A program made the position numbers and the translations under genes. A stretch of DNA of 64,000 nucleotides. Source: Robiginitalea sp. SC105. Lineage in GTDB: Bacteria > Bacteroidota > Bacteroidia > Flavobacteriales > Flavobacteriaceae. Each line of letters begins with the position of its first letter. Positions within the stretch are counted from its first letter, which is position 1. The DNA is taken from positions 1,598,583-1,662,582 of the forward strand of contig NZ_JACLZF010000001.1 of NCBI RefSeq assembly GCF_014243345.1, in the 5' to 3' direction. The notes under the pieces were generated by a model. That model saw only the letters and a list, made by a program, of their open reading frames with translations. It searched no databases and was not told the DNA's origin. Positions 55,901 through 64,000 of the stretch are shown one piece after another.

Positions 55901-56472
55901 CTGATTTTGATGGCCTGGACGACGGCTACGAGGGCCTGGATGCGGACGACGGCTTCGACGTGAACGACGAGATCGACAACCCCGCCCTGGACCTGCCAGA
56001 TACCGACGGCACGGAGGATGTCAACTATCGCGACTTCGACGACGACGGGGACGGTATCGATACGCCGGACGAAGACCTGGACGGCAACGGGGACCCTACC
56101 AATGACGATTCGGATTCGGACGGGACGCCGGAATACCTGGACCCGGACCCGACCATCGACCCGGACGGGGAGATCATCGTATTCCAGCTGGTCACGCCCA
56201 ATAACGACGGCCAGAATGACTTCCTCTTTATCGAAAACGTGCAGCTGGCGCGGAACAACTCCCTGAAAATTTTCAACCGCTGGGGCGTTTCAGTCTACGA
56301 GGGTACTAATTACAACAACCAGAACAATGTATTCGACGGACGCTCCAAAGGCCGCTCCACTGTTAATTCAGAAGGGTACCTGCCTTCGGGGGTATATTTC
56401 TATATCTTTGAATACGATTTGAACCAACGACGGATCACGGACAGCGGCTACCTGTACGTCGGGAATAAATAA
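52984..56472 (+). CDS. Thrombospondin type 3 repeat surface protein with T9SS type B C-terminal domain
   Basis: This 1162-residue protein has an N-terminal signal sequence ([23 protein letters not shown]). It then has dozens of Asp-rich calcium-binding TSP3-type motifs of the form DxDxDGxxD from about 50 to 1050, with one non-repetitive beta domain at about 180-400. The end is the gliding-motility (CHU_C, type B) C-terminal domain: [23 protein letters not shown], then [19 protein letters not shown] and the [10 protein letters not shown] part. This domain directs export by T9SS. The gene overlaps the PorP/SprF gene by one base (TAATG). It contains a 708-bp internal duplication. Confidence 0.93.
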   Translation: MEQLYPNLFSKFRSGILALSVVLILSSSFFMLSFSEAGLTLTTDPVALDSDGDGVQNQDDIDDDGDGIPDAIEDLNADGDNNPATQPTDTDGDQVPDYLDLDSDNDGISDLIEAQSPLSLVQPSGNDIDGNGLDDAFESFPGAGEGLNPVDTESDGVADFRDPDSDNDGILDSVESSVLSTDFNCDEIPTLSFDQEPVQVSGNGFEKNAVFRFPGIAMGLDGLITIESLEGAEIKTLDQNATDPGYLKPEIFFTTSEGQRRPYADLRITLVAAGTTTPVVQEELIANFLDVDGNERYQEFNRFDTPARYTFDNPTEILVNNTIGGLLINGGLMEYDGISNQNPSVNLAVEFVNISTFVFRLGIQASVDENFTTSVARQSGIQFSCLDNFLDPQTVNFSQDVDSDGDGYPDRVDIDSDNDGIPDNVEGQPTDGYVPPSGTDSDNDGLDDAYEGTGNSGVTPEDTDGDGTPDYLDGDSDNDLVPDNNEGNDFNFDGVPDQTFTGTDTDGDGLDDGYEGSDVNDGFDVNDEIDNPAEDLPDTDGTEDVNYRDPDDDGDGIDTIDEDADEDGDPTNDDTDGDGTPDYLDPTGGAGDDEGGDDDDNDGVPNTIDLDGDNDGLLNTTEDANTDGDNNPATNPTDSDGDGYPDYLDIDSDNDGIPDNVEGQPTDGYVPPSGTDSDNDGLDDAYEGAGNAGITPEDTDGDGTPDYLDGDSDNDLVPDNNEGNDFNFDGVPDQTFTGTDTDGDGLDDGYEGSDVNDGFDVNDEIDNPAEDLPDTDGTEDVNYRDPDDDGDGIDTIDEDADEDGDPTNDDTDEDGTPDYLDPDGPPTGPDTDGDGVPDAIDLDDDNDGVLDTREDPNTDGDDDPLTNFADGDGDLFPDHLDIDSDNDGIPDNVEAQTTAGYIPPNNDDAATYAANSGVNSAYLDGLDPVDTDGDGTPDYLDGDSDNDLVPDNNEGNDFNFDGVPDQAFTGVDTDFDGLDDGYEGLDADDGFDVNDEIDNPALDLPDTDGTEDVNYRDFDDDGDGIDTPDEDLDGNGDPTNDDSDSDGTPEYLDPDPTIDPDGEIIVFQLVTPNNDGQNDFLFIENVQLARNNSLKIFNRWGVSVYEGTNYNNQNNVFDGRSKGRSTVNSEGYLPSGVYFYIFEYDLNQRRITDSGYLYVGNK
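54220..55443 (+). repeat. 708-bp tandem duplication inside the TSP3 gene
   Basis: Two copies, from 54220 and from 54928, are spaced by 708 bases and near identical over about 516 bases. A third copy, from about 55624 (offset 696), is more diverged and shares the [21 protein letters not shown] segment. The spacing is a multiple of 3, so the frame is kept. Confidence 0.9.
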
Positions 56473-57428
56473 TGAACATGCGCAAGATTGCACGCCCGAT
56501 TTCCCTGCTGTTGCTAGCCCTGGCGGCAACCCTGGGCCATGCCCAGCAGGATGCCCAGTATACGCAGTACATGTACAATACCATGACGGTGAACCCGGCT
56601 TATGCGGGATCCCGGGGGCAGTTGAGCGTGGCTGCGCTCTACAGGTCCCAGTGGGTGGGCCTGGAAGGCGCCCCCAAAACCTTTACGCTCAATATGCATT
56701 CCCCCATCCGGAATTCGCGCCTGGGGTACGGGATATCTGTGGTCAATGACAACATTGGCGATGGGGTAGTACAGGAAACCTACGTGGATGGGGTCATTTC
56801 CTATACCATTGATGTTTCCCGGGATGCCAAGCTCTCCTTTGGCCTGAAGGTGGGTGGAAACCTGCTGAGCCTGGATTTTACAGGATTGGCACGTTACCAG
56901 GAGGAAACCGTGGATGCGGACAATATCGACAACCGGTTTACGCCCAACTTTGGCCTGGGGATCTATTACCATACGGACCGTTTCTATGCGGGGGTTTCCG
57001 CCCCAAACCTTTTGCAATCCGAGCATTTTGACAACTCGGACCAGCAAGGGGAGTCCGACCAGTTCCTCTCGGTGGACCGGGTGAACTTCTACATGATTAC
57101 CGGGTATGTGTTTGACCTGAACCCCAATATGAAATTCAAACCGGCACTTCTGACCAAGGTGGTAAGCGGTGCGCCGCTGCAACTGGACCTGTCCGGGACC
57201 TTCCTGTTCAACGAGAAATTTTCCTTCGGAGCAGCCTACCGGTGGGATGCGGCGGTCAGCGGTCTCATCGGCTTCCAGCTCAACGAGCAACTGATGATCG
57301 GGCTGGCCTATGACCGGGAAACAACGGAACTGGGCGGTACGCAGTTCAACGACGGGTCTTTCGAACTGTTTGTCCGCTGGGAACTCATCCGGTCGTTCCA
57401 GCGGATGATTTCACCTCGTTTCTTCTAA
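56472..57428 (+). CDS. PorP/SprF family type IX secretion system outer-membrane protein
   Basis: This 318-residue protein has a signal peptide (RPISLLLLALAATLGHA), then the PorP/SprF pattern QDAQYTQYMYNTMTVNPAYAGSRGQLSVAALYRSQWVGLEGAPKTFTL. It is a beta barrel. In other Bacteroidota, SprF-type proteins are needed for the export and attachment of the neighbouring type B cargo. Its ATG overlaps the stop of the cargo gene. The product is probably dedicated to that cargo. Confidence 0.94.
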   Translation: MNMRKIARPISLLLLALAATLGHAQQDAQYTQYMYNTMTVNPAYAGSRGQLSVAALYRSQWVGLEGAPKTFTLNMHSPIRNSRLGYGISVVNDNIGDGVVQETYVDGVISYTIDVSRDAKLSFGLKVGGNLLSLDFTGLARYQEETVDADNIDNRFTPNFGLGIYYHTDRFYAGVSAPNLLQSEHFDNSDQQGESDQFLSVDRVNFYMITGYVFDLNPNMKFKPALLTKVVSGAPLQLDLSGTFLFNEKFSFGAAYRWDAAVSGLIGFQLNEQLMIGLAYDRETTELGGTQFNDGSFELFVRWELIRSFQRMISPRFF

Positions 57429-57441
57429 ATATCAAAGAAAC

Positions 57442-59400
57442 ATGAAGCATTTTTGTTCCATCCTTCTGATCTCCCTGCTGGGAAGTGGCATCCTGAATGC
57501 CCAGCAGCGGCTTGTTGAGCGTGCGGACCGGCAATACACCGACTATTCCTTCAAACCGGCCCAGGACATCTATCAGAAAGTGGTGGACCGCGGGTACGTA
57601 ACGGCAGAACTGTTGCAACGACTCGGAAACACTTACTATTTCAACGCGGATTACGAAAAGGCAGCCGAATCCTACGGCCGGCTGCTCGAGGAATTTGAAG
57701 CGGAGGCCACCCCGGATTATTATTTCCGCTACGCCCAGGCGCTTCGCAGCACCGGGAAGCTGGACCGTGCCGATTCGATCATGCAGCGGTTTACGGAAAT
57801 CACGCGGGCCTCGTCCGATGCCCGGGCGGAACTTTTTGAAGCCAACCGGGATTACCGGGCAGAGATTGAAGCAAATTCGGGCCGCTACGACATGACCCCC
57901 TTTGTGTTCAATTCCCGCTACTCAGATTTTGCCCCGTCCCTGACCGGAGAGGGGCTGTTATTCTCGTCGGACCGGGATACGGGTAACCTGGCCCGGTACC
58001 GCCACACCTGGAATTCACAGGATTTCCTGGACCTGTACGAAGTATCCCCGGATAGCGCCCGGGGCCATCGGGTCACCAAGGTGGAAGGGGTGAATTCCCG
58101 TTTCCACGAATCGACCTCCGCCCTGAGCCCGGATGGGAATACGCTTTATTTTACCCGGAACAATGTCCGGGAGGGCAAGTTCGCGCGCGACCAGGAAGGC
58201 TTTGTGCGCCTGAAGATCTACCGGGCCGAAAAAATTGACGGGGTATGGTCAACCATCGAGGAACTTCCGTTCAACAGCGACAGCTATTCGGTAGCACACC
58301 CGGCCCTCAGCGCGGACGGCAAGGTGCTGTATTTTGCCTCGGATATGCCCGGGTCCCGCGTGGGTAACGGGGATTCCCCGGCGCAGTCCGACCTATGGCG
58401 GGTTATCATAAAAGAGGACGGTACCTTTAGCCAGCCTGAAAACCTCGGGCCGAAAATCAACACGGAAGCCCGGGAAACCTTTCCCTTTGTCAGCTCGGAA
58501 GGCATCCTCTATTTTTCCTCTGACGGGCATCCGGGCCTTGGGGGGCTGGATATCTTTGCGACTAAACTGGATTACCTGCCCTGGAAGGGATCTGTCCAAA
58601 ACGTGGGCAAACCCGTTAATTCGGCCTGGGACGACTTTACCTATGTGATTTCAGATGAGACGCGGGAGGGCTATTTTGCATCCAACCGTCCGGAAGGTAT
58701 GGGCGGGGACGATATCTACGGCTTCATCGAGACGCGTCCCCTGCAGTTTGAGTGCATCCAATCCATTACCGGTACGGTACGGGACAAGATCACCAATGAA
58801 GTGCTTGCTGGCGCAACCGTCCGGATCATCGACGAGCAAAACAACGAAGTGTCTTCCGCCATTACAGATACAAACGGCAACTACGAGATTACCCTGGATT
58901 GCAACCAGGCGAATTTTGTCCGGGCGTCCCGGGAAGGCTACATACCGGCCGAGGAGTACCTCTCCCCATCCGACGGGAAGCCCCGGGTGGTGGATTTCTA
59001 CCTGGAGCCTGAATCTGTCACGGCTGGATACGGAGATGACCTGGCCAAGCTCCTGCAGCTGAGTACCATCTATTTTGATTTCGACAAGGCGGTCATCCGC
59101 CCGGATGCAGAGATCGAGATACAGAAGGTGATCGCGGCCATGGAGAAGTACCCCAGCCTGAAGATCAAGGCGAATTCCCATACGGACAGCCGCGGACCGG
59201 CAGCCTATAACCTGAACCTGTCCCAGCGGCGGGCAGATGCCACCGTGCGGTATATGATCTCCAAGGGGATCGCACCCGAGCGGCTGCAGGGGGAAGGTTT
59301 CGGAGAAAGCCGCCTGATCAACCGCTGTGTGGACGGGGTGCGTTGCTCCGACGAGGAACACCAGCTCAACCGCCGTTCGGAGTTCATCATCTTTGAATAG
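57442..59400 (+). CDS. PorE-like outer-membrane protein (TPR, PD40, CarboxypepD_reg-like, OmpA)
   Basis: This 652-residue protein has a signal peptide, a TPR part (about 20-130: YGRLLEEFEAEATPDYYFRYAQALRSTGKLDRADSI), WD40-like PD40 repeats (about 150-430), a CarboxypepD_reg-like domain (ITGTVRDKITNEVLAGATVRIIDE) and an OmpA domain (TIYFDFDKAVIRPDAEIEIQKV, with NLSQRRADATVRYMISKGI). PorE-type proteins anchor T9SS to peptidoglycan. It starts 13 bases after the PorP/SprF gene and completes the export unit. Confidence 0.92.
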   Translation: MKHFCSILLISLLGSGILNAQQRLVERADRQYTDYSFKPAQDIYQKVVDRGYVTAELLQRLGNTYYFNADYEKAAESYGRLLEEFEAEATPDYYFRYAQALRSTGKLDRADSIMQRFTEITRASSDARAELFEANRDYRAEIEANSGRYDMTPFVFNSRYSDFAPSLTGEGLLFSSDRDTGNLARYRHTWNSQDFLDLYEVSPDSARGHRVTKVEGVNSRFHESTSALSPDGNTLYFTRNNVREGKFARDQEGFVRLKIYRAEKIDGVWSTIEELPFNSDSYSVAHPALSADGKVLYFASDMPGSRVGNGDSPAQSDLWRVIIKEDGTFSQPENLGPKINTEARETFPFVSSEGILYFSSDGHPGLGGLDIFATKLDYLPWKGSVQNVGKPVNSAWDDFTYVISDETREGYFASNRPEGMGGDDIYGFIETRPLQFECIQSITGTVRDKITNEVLAGATVRIIDEQNNEVSSAITDTNGNYEITLDCNQANFVRASREGYIPAEEYLSPSDGKPRVVDFYLEPESVTAGYGDDLAKLLQLSTIYFDFDKAVIRPDAEIEIQKVIAAMEKYPSLKIKANSHTDSRGPAAYNLNLSQRRADATVRYMISKGIAPERLQGEGFGESRLINRCVDGVRCSDEEHQLNRRSEFIIFE

Positions 59401-59683
59401 GAGCCTGCTGATTTTCTGCCCTTGGCTTGGGATGTCGCGCGATATCCTGATAAATCGGGCGCTTCCGGAGCCCCATTTCATGGCGCCTGATCGATGAAAT
59501 ACGCATATCTGCTTGCGGAATTTTCTGTCACACTACATCTTTTCGTATTCCGACCCGGTTTTATCGCCGTTTCACAACATAAAAAAGGCGTTGCCTCAGG
59601 CATGGTCTATATTTGAAACCATCACGGAAAACAAGGTTCATTGCCTTTGGTTCGCGCAATCAAGGTCTGCCAAACATCCACAA
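59401..59683. other. 283-base gap, promoter of the next gene
   Basis: This gap contains a -7 match TATATTTG at 59608-59615 and the 9-base palindrome-like GCCTCAGGC at 59593-59601. No gene is seen. An open frame from 59513 extends the next protein upstream, but it begins before this promoter. Confidence 0.5.
59608..59615 (+). promoter_or_regulatory. Candidate -7 promoter element for the cadherin/Ig-like gene
   Basis: The sequence TATATTTG is an exact TAnnTTTG match. It lies between the upstream in-frame ATG (59513) and the ATG before the signal peptide (59684), so it supports the later start. Confidence 0.55.
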
Positions 59684-62182
59684 ATGGTTTTTTATATCCA
59701 TAGAATTCGTTCCAGGAGCCATGCCTCAGGCATACCGGCCCTTATCCCTTTATTTTTCCTTTTCATATTCACCACACCCGTCCTGGGCCAATCCGGAGTC
59801 GGTGCCCAATTTGGCATTGAGGCGGATGCGTATTCCGGGGACGTGCTTTCCGGACCCACCACAGATGACTGGTTTTTCGGAGGACTAAGCGGATCTGGGG
59901 TAGTGGATGAAGCCAGTGCAACCGCTATGGGGTATGCGGCTCAGCTTGCCGCCGGCAATAATATCGCTTTTGACCTGGACCAGAGCATCCCGAATTATGC
60001 CACAAACAATGGCTATATCTGGTACTCCACCCGGTTTGGGAGAGATCATATTTCCTCAACGAGTAATGACCAATCGGTTTTTATAGCTGGAAAAAATGGG
60101 GATAACCCCATGCTTGCCTGGACTAATGGTAACGGGACCGTCCCAGACAAAACGGATATTGTGGATATGGGGGTTCATATGCGGCGAGACGGGGTGGATG
60201 TCACTGACGACCTCTGGGTGAATATGATGATATCTACCCTGTCTTCAAACGGAAACCATTTTATCGATTTTGAATTATTTGTATCCGAGTTGCAAACTTC
60301 GGGAGGCGGTTTCCAGAATTCGGGACCGGACGAAGGCCATACGGCCTGGCGCTTTGACGCATTCGGCAACGTAACGACCATTGGCGACATGATCGTGGGA
60401 TTCTCCTATAGCGGGGGAGGTGTTACAGGGGTTGAAGTCCGCCTTTGGGTGGAGCGTACCGAGTTTGCCCCCGGGACGTCTCCCGGAGGCACTTCCACGT
60501 TTACCTGGGGTACCAATATTGATGGTGGCAGTACCTACGGATACGGACAGATCGTGGTTCCGGCTGGTTCACTCCTGAGCAATGTAAATACATTAGCTAC
60601 CGCCGCACCCCCCTGGGGCACCACAAACACCTCGGGATACGATACCAGTTACCAGGCGGGTTACATGGCCGAGGTGGGAATAAACTTTACCCAACTGGGA
60701 TTCGATCCCCGGGCCTTATTTGGTAGCGGGGCAGCCTGTGATTCACCATTCAGCGCTATTCTGAGTAAGTCCAGGACTTCCTCCTCATTTACTTCCTCCC
60801 TAAAGGATTTTGCCGGGCCGTATGTCTTCCTGGGGAGTGCCGCGGATACACAGGTCAATACCGCGATTGCAGATCCCGGGGATTTTGATACTTGTACCTC
60901 GGGCGAAACAAGGACCCTCCAGGCGGAATTTTTATCTGCCTCCGCAGAATACGTATGGTACTCCCTCACGCCTGGGGTAGTGTTTCCGGACAATGGCTTG
61001 TCCGAAATCCGCGGGGTAGGCATGGATAATGTAACTATCGATGCGGCCGGGGATTACCAGTTGGGAATCGCACCGCTTGAGGATTGCTCGCCAACCACCG
61101 ATCCTTTGGATATTATCCAGGTGCGCAACATTCCCTGTGCTTTCCCGGACAATTATACCTCCACCGAAGGTGCAAACCTCAATATCGCTGCCGCCGGCCT
61201 TCTAGGAAACGACCTGGATGACGATTCCGGGGATGTTCTGTCTGTGAGTACGACACCCGTCAGCAATGTATCCAATGGCACCCTGGTGCTGGCTGCCGAT
61301 GGCGGATTTACCTATTCGCCGGACCCGGGGTTCACAGGAACGGACAACTTTACATATCAGGTTTGCGATTCCTTTGGTTTATGCGATACGGCTGCTGTAA
61401 CGATCACGTTGTCAGATGATAATGATTTGGATGGGGTGGGGGATACACAGGACGAAGATGACGATAACGATGGGATTACGGACCTGGTCGAATCGGGCGG
61501 GGTGGACCCAAGTGCTGATAACGATTCGGACGGGATCCCGAATTACCGCGACCCGGACTTCTGCACCCTCAATGGGTTTGGTATATGCGCCAACCTGGAC
61601 CCGGACGGTGACGGACTTGCCAACCACATGGACCTGGACAGCGACGGGGACGGGTGTCCCGACGTCCTCGAAGCCGGTTTTTCAGACGGGGATTCGGACG
61701 GCATCCTGGCAGATGCGCCTACCTCGGTAAACGCTGCCGGCCGGGTGACAGGGACCAATCAGACAGACGGCTACACGGCTCCAGCCGACCGGGATTCGGA
61801 CCTGACGGATGATTTCCTGCAGGCCGAAAGCGCTGCCAGTGTAACGGGTCAACCAACCAACCAGGTTTTACTGGCCGGGCAGAACGGTGCATTCAGTGCC
61901 ATAACCGATCAGGCAGATACCTATCAGTGGCAGGTCAGCACAAACGGGGGGGGCTCCTTTACAGACCTGGTCGATGACGGCACGTATTCCGGTACACAGA
62001 CAGGGACGCTGACACTGAACGCTGTGCAGCTAACCATGAATGGATACCTCTACCGTGTTCGCGTTGATAACCCTTCCTATGTGTGCGGTACGGAGGCCAT
62101 CTCCAATACCGGGACGCTCAGCGTCCGGGTGGGCTCCGTAATTACCAACCGGCGGATTACCTATAGGGTCAACCGGGATTAG
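59684..62182 (+). CDS. Secreted cadherin-/Ig-like repeat protein
   Basis: This 832-residue protein has a signal peptide (ALIPLFFLFIFTTPVLGQ). The first 450 residues form a domain I do not recognise. A bacterial cadherin-like domain (NYTSTEGANLNIAAAGLLGNDLDDDSGDV) lies at about 490-580. A TSP3-like Asp-rich stretch follows (DDNDLDGVGDTQDEDDDND). An Ig-like domain (GQPTNQVLLAGQNGAFSAI, with YQWQVSTNGG) comes last. The protein ends with VGSVITNRRITYRVNRD. No typical T9SS C-terminal domain is seen. It is probably a surface or secreted adhesin. The start at 59684 is preferred because it begins the signal peptide. Confidence 0.85.
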   Translation: MVFYIHRIRSRSHASGIPALIPLFFLFIFTTPVLGQSGVGAQFGIEADAYSGDVLSGPTTDDWFFGGLSGSGVVDEASATAMGYAAQLAAGNNIAFDLDQSIPNYATNNGYIWYSTRFGRDHISSTSNDQSVFIAGKNGDNPMLAWTNGNGTVPDKTDIVDMGVHMRRDGVDVTDDLWVNMMISTLSSNGNHFIDFELFVSELQTSGGGFQNSGPDEGHTAWRFDAFGNVTTIGDMIVGFSYSGGGVTGVEVRLWVERTEFAPGTSPGGTSTFTWGTNIDGGSTYGYGQIVVPAGSLLSNVNTLATAAPPWGTTNTSGYDTSYQAGYMAEVGINFTQLGFDPRALFGSGAACDSPFSAILSKSRTSSSFTSSLKDFAGPYVFLGSAADTQVNTAIADPGDFDTCTSGETRTLQAEFLSASAEYVWYSLTPGVVFPDNGLSEIRGVGMDNVTIDAAGDYQLGIAPLEDCSPTTDPLDIIQVRNIPCAFPDNYTSTEGANLNIAAAGLLGNDLDDDSGDVLSVSTTPVSNVSNGTLVLAADGGFTYSPDPGFTGTDNFTYQVCDSFGLCDTAAVTITLSDDNDLDGVGDTQDEDDDNDGITDLVESGGVDPSADNDSDGIPNYRDPDFCTLNGFGICANLDPDGDGLANHMDLDSDGDGCPDVLEAGFSDGDSDGILADAPTSVNAAGRVTGTNQTDGYTAPADRDSDLTDDFLQAESAASVTGQPTNQVLLAGQNGAFSAITDQADTYQWQVSTNGGGSFTDLVDDGTYSGTQTGTLTLNAVQLTMNGYLYRVRVDNPSYVCGTEAISNTGTLSVRVGSVITNRRITYRVNRD

Positions 62183-62746
62183 CCCGGTTTCCTCAGCCGG
62201 ATTTCCCGATGGGTACTTCCCATGCCTCACGCACTTGATTTATCGCTGTTAATCGCGTTGAACGCCGAAGATATTACCCCGTTGGTCCAGAGGGTTTTTG
62301 AATCCTTTTTCTTACAAAATCAGGCTTTGGAAATGCCCGTCAATACGAGGCTTATCGATTAACGACCTGCTAAAAACGACAGGGTTTCGGGGGTCCTGAC
62401 TTCAGGAATAAAGCCCTTTACTGTGGAATATGCTCCCTTCACAACATTTATTTCCCGCCCCCCCTGGGTCAGGCTATTATTGTAAGGTTATAAAATACTG
62501 TGTTCCAAGCAACACCAACCGAATCAAACCAATGACGAACCAAAATCCGAATAGAGAGATCATTGCAGCCATGACAAAAATCGTGGTATTTCCCCCCAAT
62601 GTCTTGAACGCTTTAAAACAATCCCTTTTTGACCCCAAAACGGGTTTTTATCAAAAAGGAAAACCTTCGGGAATCCAATCCATTTAGGCTTCCATAAGCG
62701 CTCTGCCATGACTTTCAACAAGCTTTTTACCGATAATCCAGGTATC
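62183..62746. other. 564-base gap without a convincing gene
   Basis: I see no supported gene here. A short frame at 62430-62687 has no signal peptide, no family motif and no promoter. The gap has no exact TAnnTTTG match that I found. The last 40 bases hold the upstream ATG at 62708, in frame with the next protein. Confidence 0.45.
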
Positions 62747-64000
62747 ATGAAAAAATTCAGCTTATTGCTCTTCCTGTTGCTTCTGTCCGCCACAGGGTTT
62801 GCCCAAACCACGGTAAATCTTGCAGATCAGTGCAACTGTGAGGTGCTGAGTGGTACTGCCGTGACCGCTCCGGGCCTGACAACTCCATCAGGTGCGGATA
62901 CCGGAGACATCTACGTCAACACGAATACCGGGACCATCTATTTCTGGGACGGGAATTCCTGGGAACTGACATCCAGCGATTCCAACACCAGGAATGCGTC
63001 CATGGGGGTTGTCGGAACGAACCTGGTGCTGACTGACAGTGATGGGAATACCCTTAGCGTGCCGGTTGCGGATATCGTGGCCTCGGTTACGGATACCAAT
63101 ACGACAAATACTTCGGTTGCCGTTTCGGGCACGGACCTGGTGATCACCGACAGCGATGGGAACGCCGTGAGTGTTCCGGTAGCCGATATCGCGGCCCTCA
63201 CAGATACGAATACCACCAACGCCAGCCTGACGGAGGACGGCACCAACCTTAATCTTACGGACAGCGATGGCAATACGGTGAGCATCCTCCTGTCCGACCT
63301 GGCATCCGTCCTGGACACGAATACCACGAATGTAAGCTTTTCGGTGGCCGGCACCGACCTCGTAATTACCGACAGCGATGGGAACATCGTCAGCGTGCCC
63401 CTTGCCGACATTGCAGCCTTGGTGGATACGGACGACCAAACCGCGGCGGAGGTCAGTTATGACAATACCACCTCGGGGCTGGCCGGTACCACCGTACAGG
63501 ATGCGATTGACGAAATCAACGCAGCTACAGGAAATGTATCCCTCACCGATAACGGTGACGGGACATATGACTTTACTGACGCCGCTGGCAATGTCACCAC
63601 CATTACGGACACCTCGGTATCCACCCTGGTAGACAGCGGGGGCGGGACGTATACCTATACGGACGAAGCCGGGAATGTCCAGCAGATATTTACGGAAGCC
63701 GCCACCAACCCGTATGACAATAGTGCATCTGGTCTTACGGCGAACAATGTTCAGGATGCGATCGACGAGATCAATGCGGCCGCAAGCAATGTGTCCCTCA
63801 CCGATAACGGCGATGGGACGTACGATTTTACAGACGCTGCAGGGAACGTAACCACTATCAGCGATACATCCCTTTCCACCCTTACGGACAACGGGGACGG
63901 CACCTTCACTTACACGGATGAGAACGGGGCCACCACGATCTTCGATGCGAAGATCGCCACGGTACTGGACAACGCCGACGGCACCTATACGCTTACGGAT
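62747..64000 (+). CDS. Secreted repeat protein (cut by window end)
   Basis: This frame stays open to the window end (418 codons seen). A signal peptide (KKFSLLLFLLLLSATGFAQ) precedes a short segment with GDIYVNTNTGTIYFWDGNSWEL, which looks like phage-tail or surface proteins. Four repeats of about 37 residues follow, each with DTNTTN, DLVITDSDGN and SVPVADI. Longer repeats (85 residues) with VQDAIDEINAA, NVSLTDNGDGTYDFTDAAGNVTT and the like come next. The C-terminus is outside, so a sorting domain cannot be judged. It may be a surface adhesin. The ATG at 62747 fits the signal peptide; an in-frame ATG at 62708 is possible. Confidence 0.8.
   Translation, partial: MKKFSLLLFLLLLSATGFAQTTVNLADQCNCEVLSGTAVTAPGLTTPSGADTGDIYVNTNTGTIYFWDGNSWELTSSDSNTRNASMGVVGTNLVLTDSDGNTLSVPVADIVASVTDTNTTNTSVAVSGTDLVITDSDGNAVSVPVADIAALTDTNTTNASLTEDGTNLNLTDSDGNTVSILLSDLASVLDTNTTNVSFSVAGTDLVITDSDGNIVSVPLADIAALVDTDDQTAAEVSYDNTTSGLAGTTVQDAIDEINAATGNVSLTDNGDGTYDFTDAAGNVTTITDTSVSTLVDSGGGTYTYTDEAGNVQQIFTEAATNPYDNSASGLTANNVQDAIDEINAAASNVSLTDNGDGTYDFTDAAGNVTTISDTSLSTLTDNGDGTFTYTDENGATTIFDAKIATVLDNADGTYTLTD
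62978..63424 (+). repeat. Four 37-residue (111-114 bp) tandem repeats
   Basis: Repeat starts at 62978, 63092, 63203 and 63314 give spacings of 114, 111 and 111 bases. Each unit has a DTNTTN-like start, then TDLVITDSDGN and SVPVADI. The spacings keep the frame. Confidence 0.85.
63497..64000 (+). repeat. 85-residue (255 bp) tandem repeat
   Basis: The segment that begins CAGGATGCG at 63497 recurs at 63752, 255 bases later. Both code for VQDAIDEINAA followed by NVSLTDNGDGTYDFTDAAGNV. The DNA differs mainly at third positions. The array continues beyond the window. Confidence 0.85.

Noticed and set aside
59513..59683. Upstream extension of the cadherin/Ig-like protein
   Set aside because: It starts before a -7 promoter element and before the signal peptide. 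Translation from here would place the signal peptide inside the protein.
59593..59733. Palindrome ATGCCTCAGGCAT and a partial copy
   Set aside because: One copy is in the signal peptide coding part and the other is incomplete, so a paired operator is not convincing.
62430..62687. An 85-codon frame in the gap before the last gene
   Set aside because: It has no family motif, no promoter, and a composition like non-coding DNA.
1..64000. CRISPR arrays, insertion sequences, prophage or integrative element
   Set aside because: No repeat-spacer array, transposase or integrase cargo was seen. The one tyrosine recombinase is a housekeeping Xer protein between rpsU and hpf.

Overview
This window looks like a piece of chromosome from a high-GC marine Flavobacteriaceae bacterium (phylum Bacteroidota), closest in character to Robiginitalea. 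That placement is inference. It rests on GC-rich codon use, the Bacteroidota-type promoter motif TAnnTTTG seen repeatedly upstream of genes, an almost complete lack of Shine-Dalgarno sites except before rpsU, type IX secretion (PorP/SprF and gliding-type C-terminal domain) genes, the bacteroidetal ribosomal protein bTHX, and no rRNA operon, CRISPR array, insertion sequence or prophage. Nearly all of the window is core chromosome with dense, intact genes.

Layout. 1-3.6 kb: N-terminal part of ftsH, rsfS, birA, an SRPBCC protein, pyrE and a divergent NUDIX gene whose start codon lies 7 bp from that of pyrE. 3.6-9.3 kb (minus strand): M14 carboxypeptidase-like lipoprotein, a response regulator and PAS-rich histidine kinase pair, coaD, ddl. 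9.3-15.8 kb: PASTA protein, RluD-type pseudouridine synthase, yaaA, the 42-codon bTHX gene on the minus strand, a uracil-DNA-glycosylase-like gene, phosphoenolpyruvate carboxylase, and a 44-codon small gene. 15.9-24.3 kb (minus): M20 peptidase and a complete trpEGDCFBA operon with a classic attenuator: a leader peptide with three consecutive Trp codons, alternative RNA pairings and a terminator. 24.3-26.1 kb (minus): YceI, nitroreductase and MarR operon, with a perfect 16-bp palindrome on its promoter.

26.2-34.9 kb: two thioredoxin-fold proteins, a rhodanese, a PspC-like protein and K+ channel, an unusual alanine/glycine:cation symporter with an extra N-terminal periplasmic part, a ComEA-like helix-hairpin-helix protein, acyl-CoA dehydrogenase, rpsU, xerC/D and hpf. 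35.0-48.3 kb: the translation/transcription core cluster tRNA-Thr, Tyr, Gly, Thr - tuf - tRNA-Trp - secE - nusG - rplKAJL - rpoBC, with several hairpins in the leaders and gaps. 48.3-52.6 kb: DUF3467, CPBP protease, a DUF6090-like membrane protein, prfC.

53.0-64.0 kb: a surface/secretion locus. A 1162-residue, Asp-rich thrombospondin-type-3 repeat protein with a gliding-type (type B) T9SS C-terminal domain is followed directly by a PorP/SprF-type outer-membrane protein and a PorE-like TPR/PD40/OmpA protein. A cadherin-/Ig-like secreted protein and an internally repetitive secreted protein that runs off the window end follow. The first three genes very probably form one export and anchoring unit.

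Most of the window is ordinary core genome. The items most worth a second look are the near-leaderless trp attenuator, the Shine-Dalgarno site of rpsU, the symporter fusion, the MarR palindrome, the 708-bp internal duplication in the Asp-rich protein, and a few unexplained structured gaps and tiny genes.
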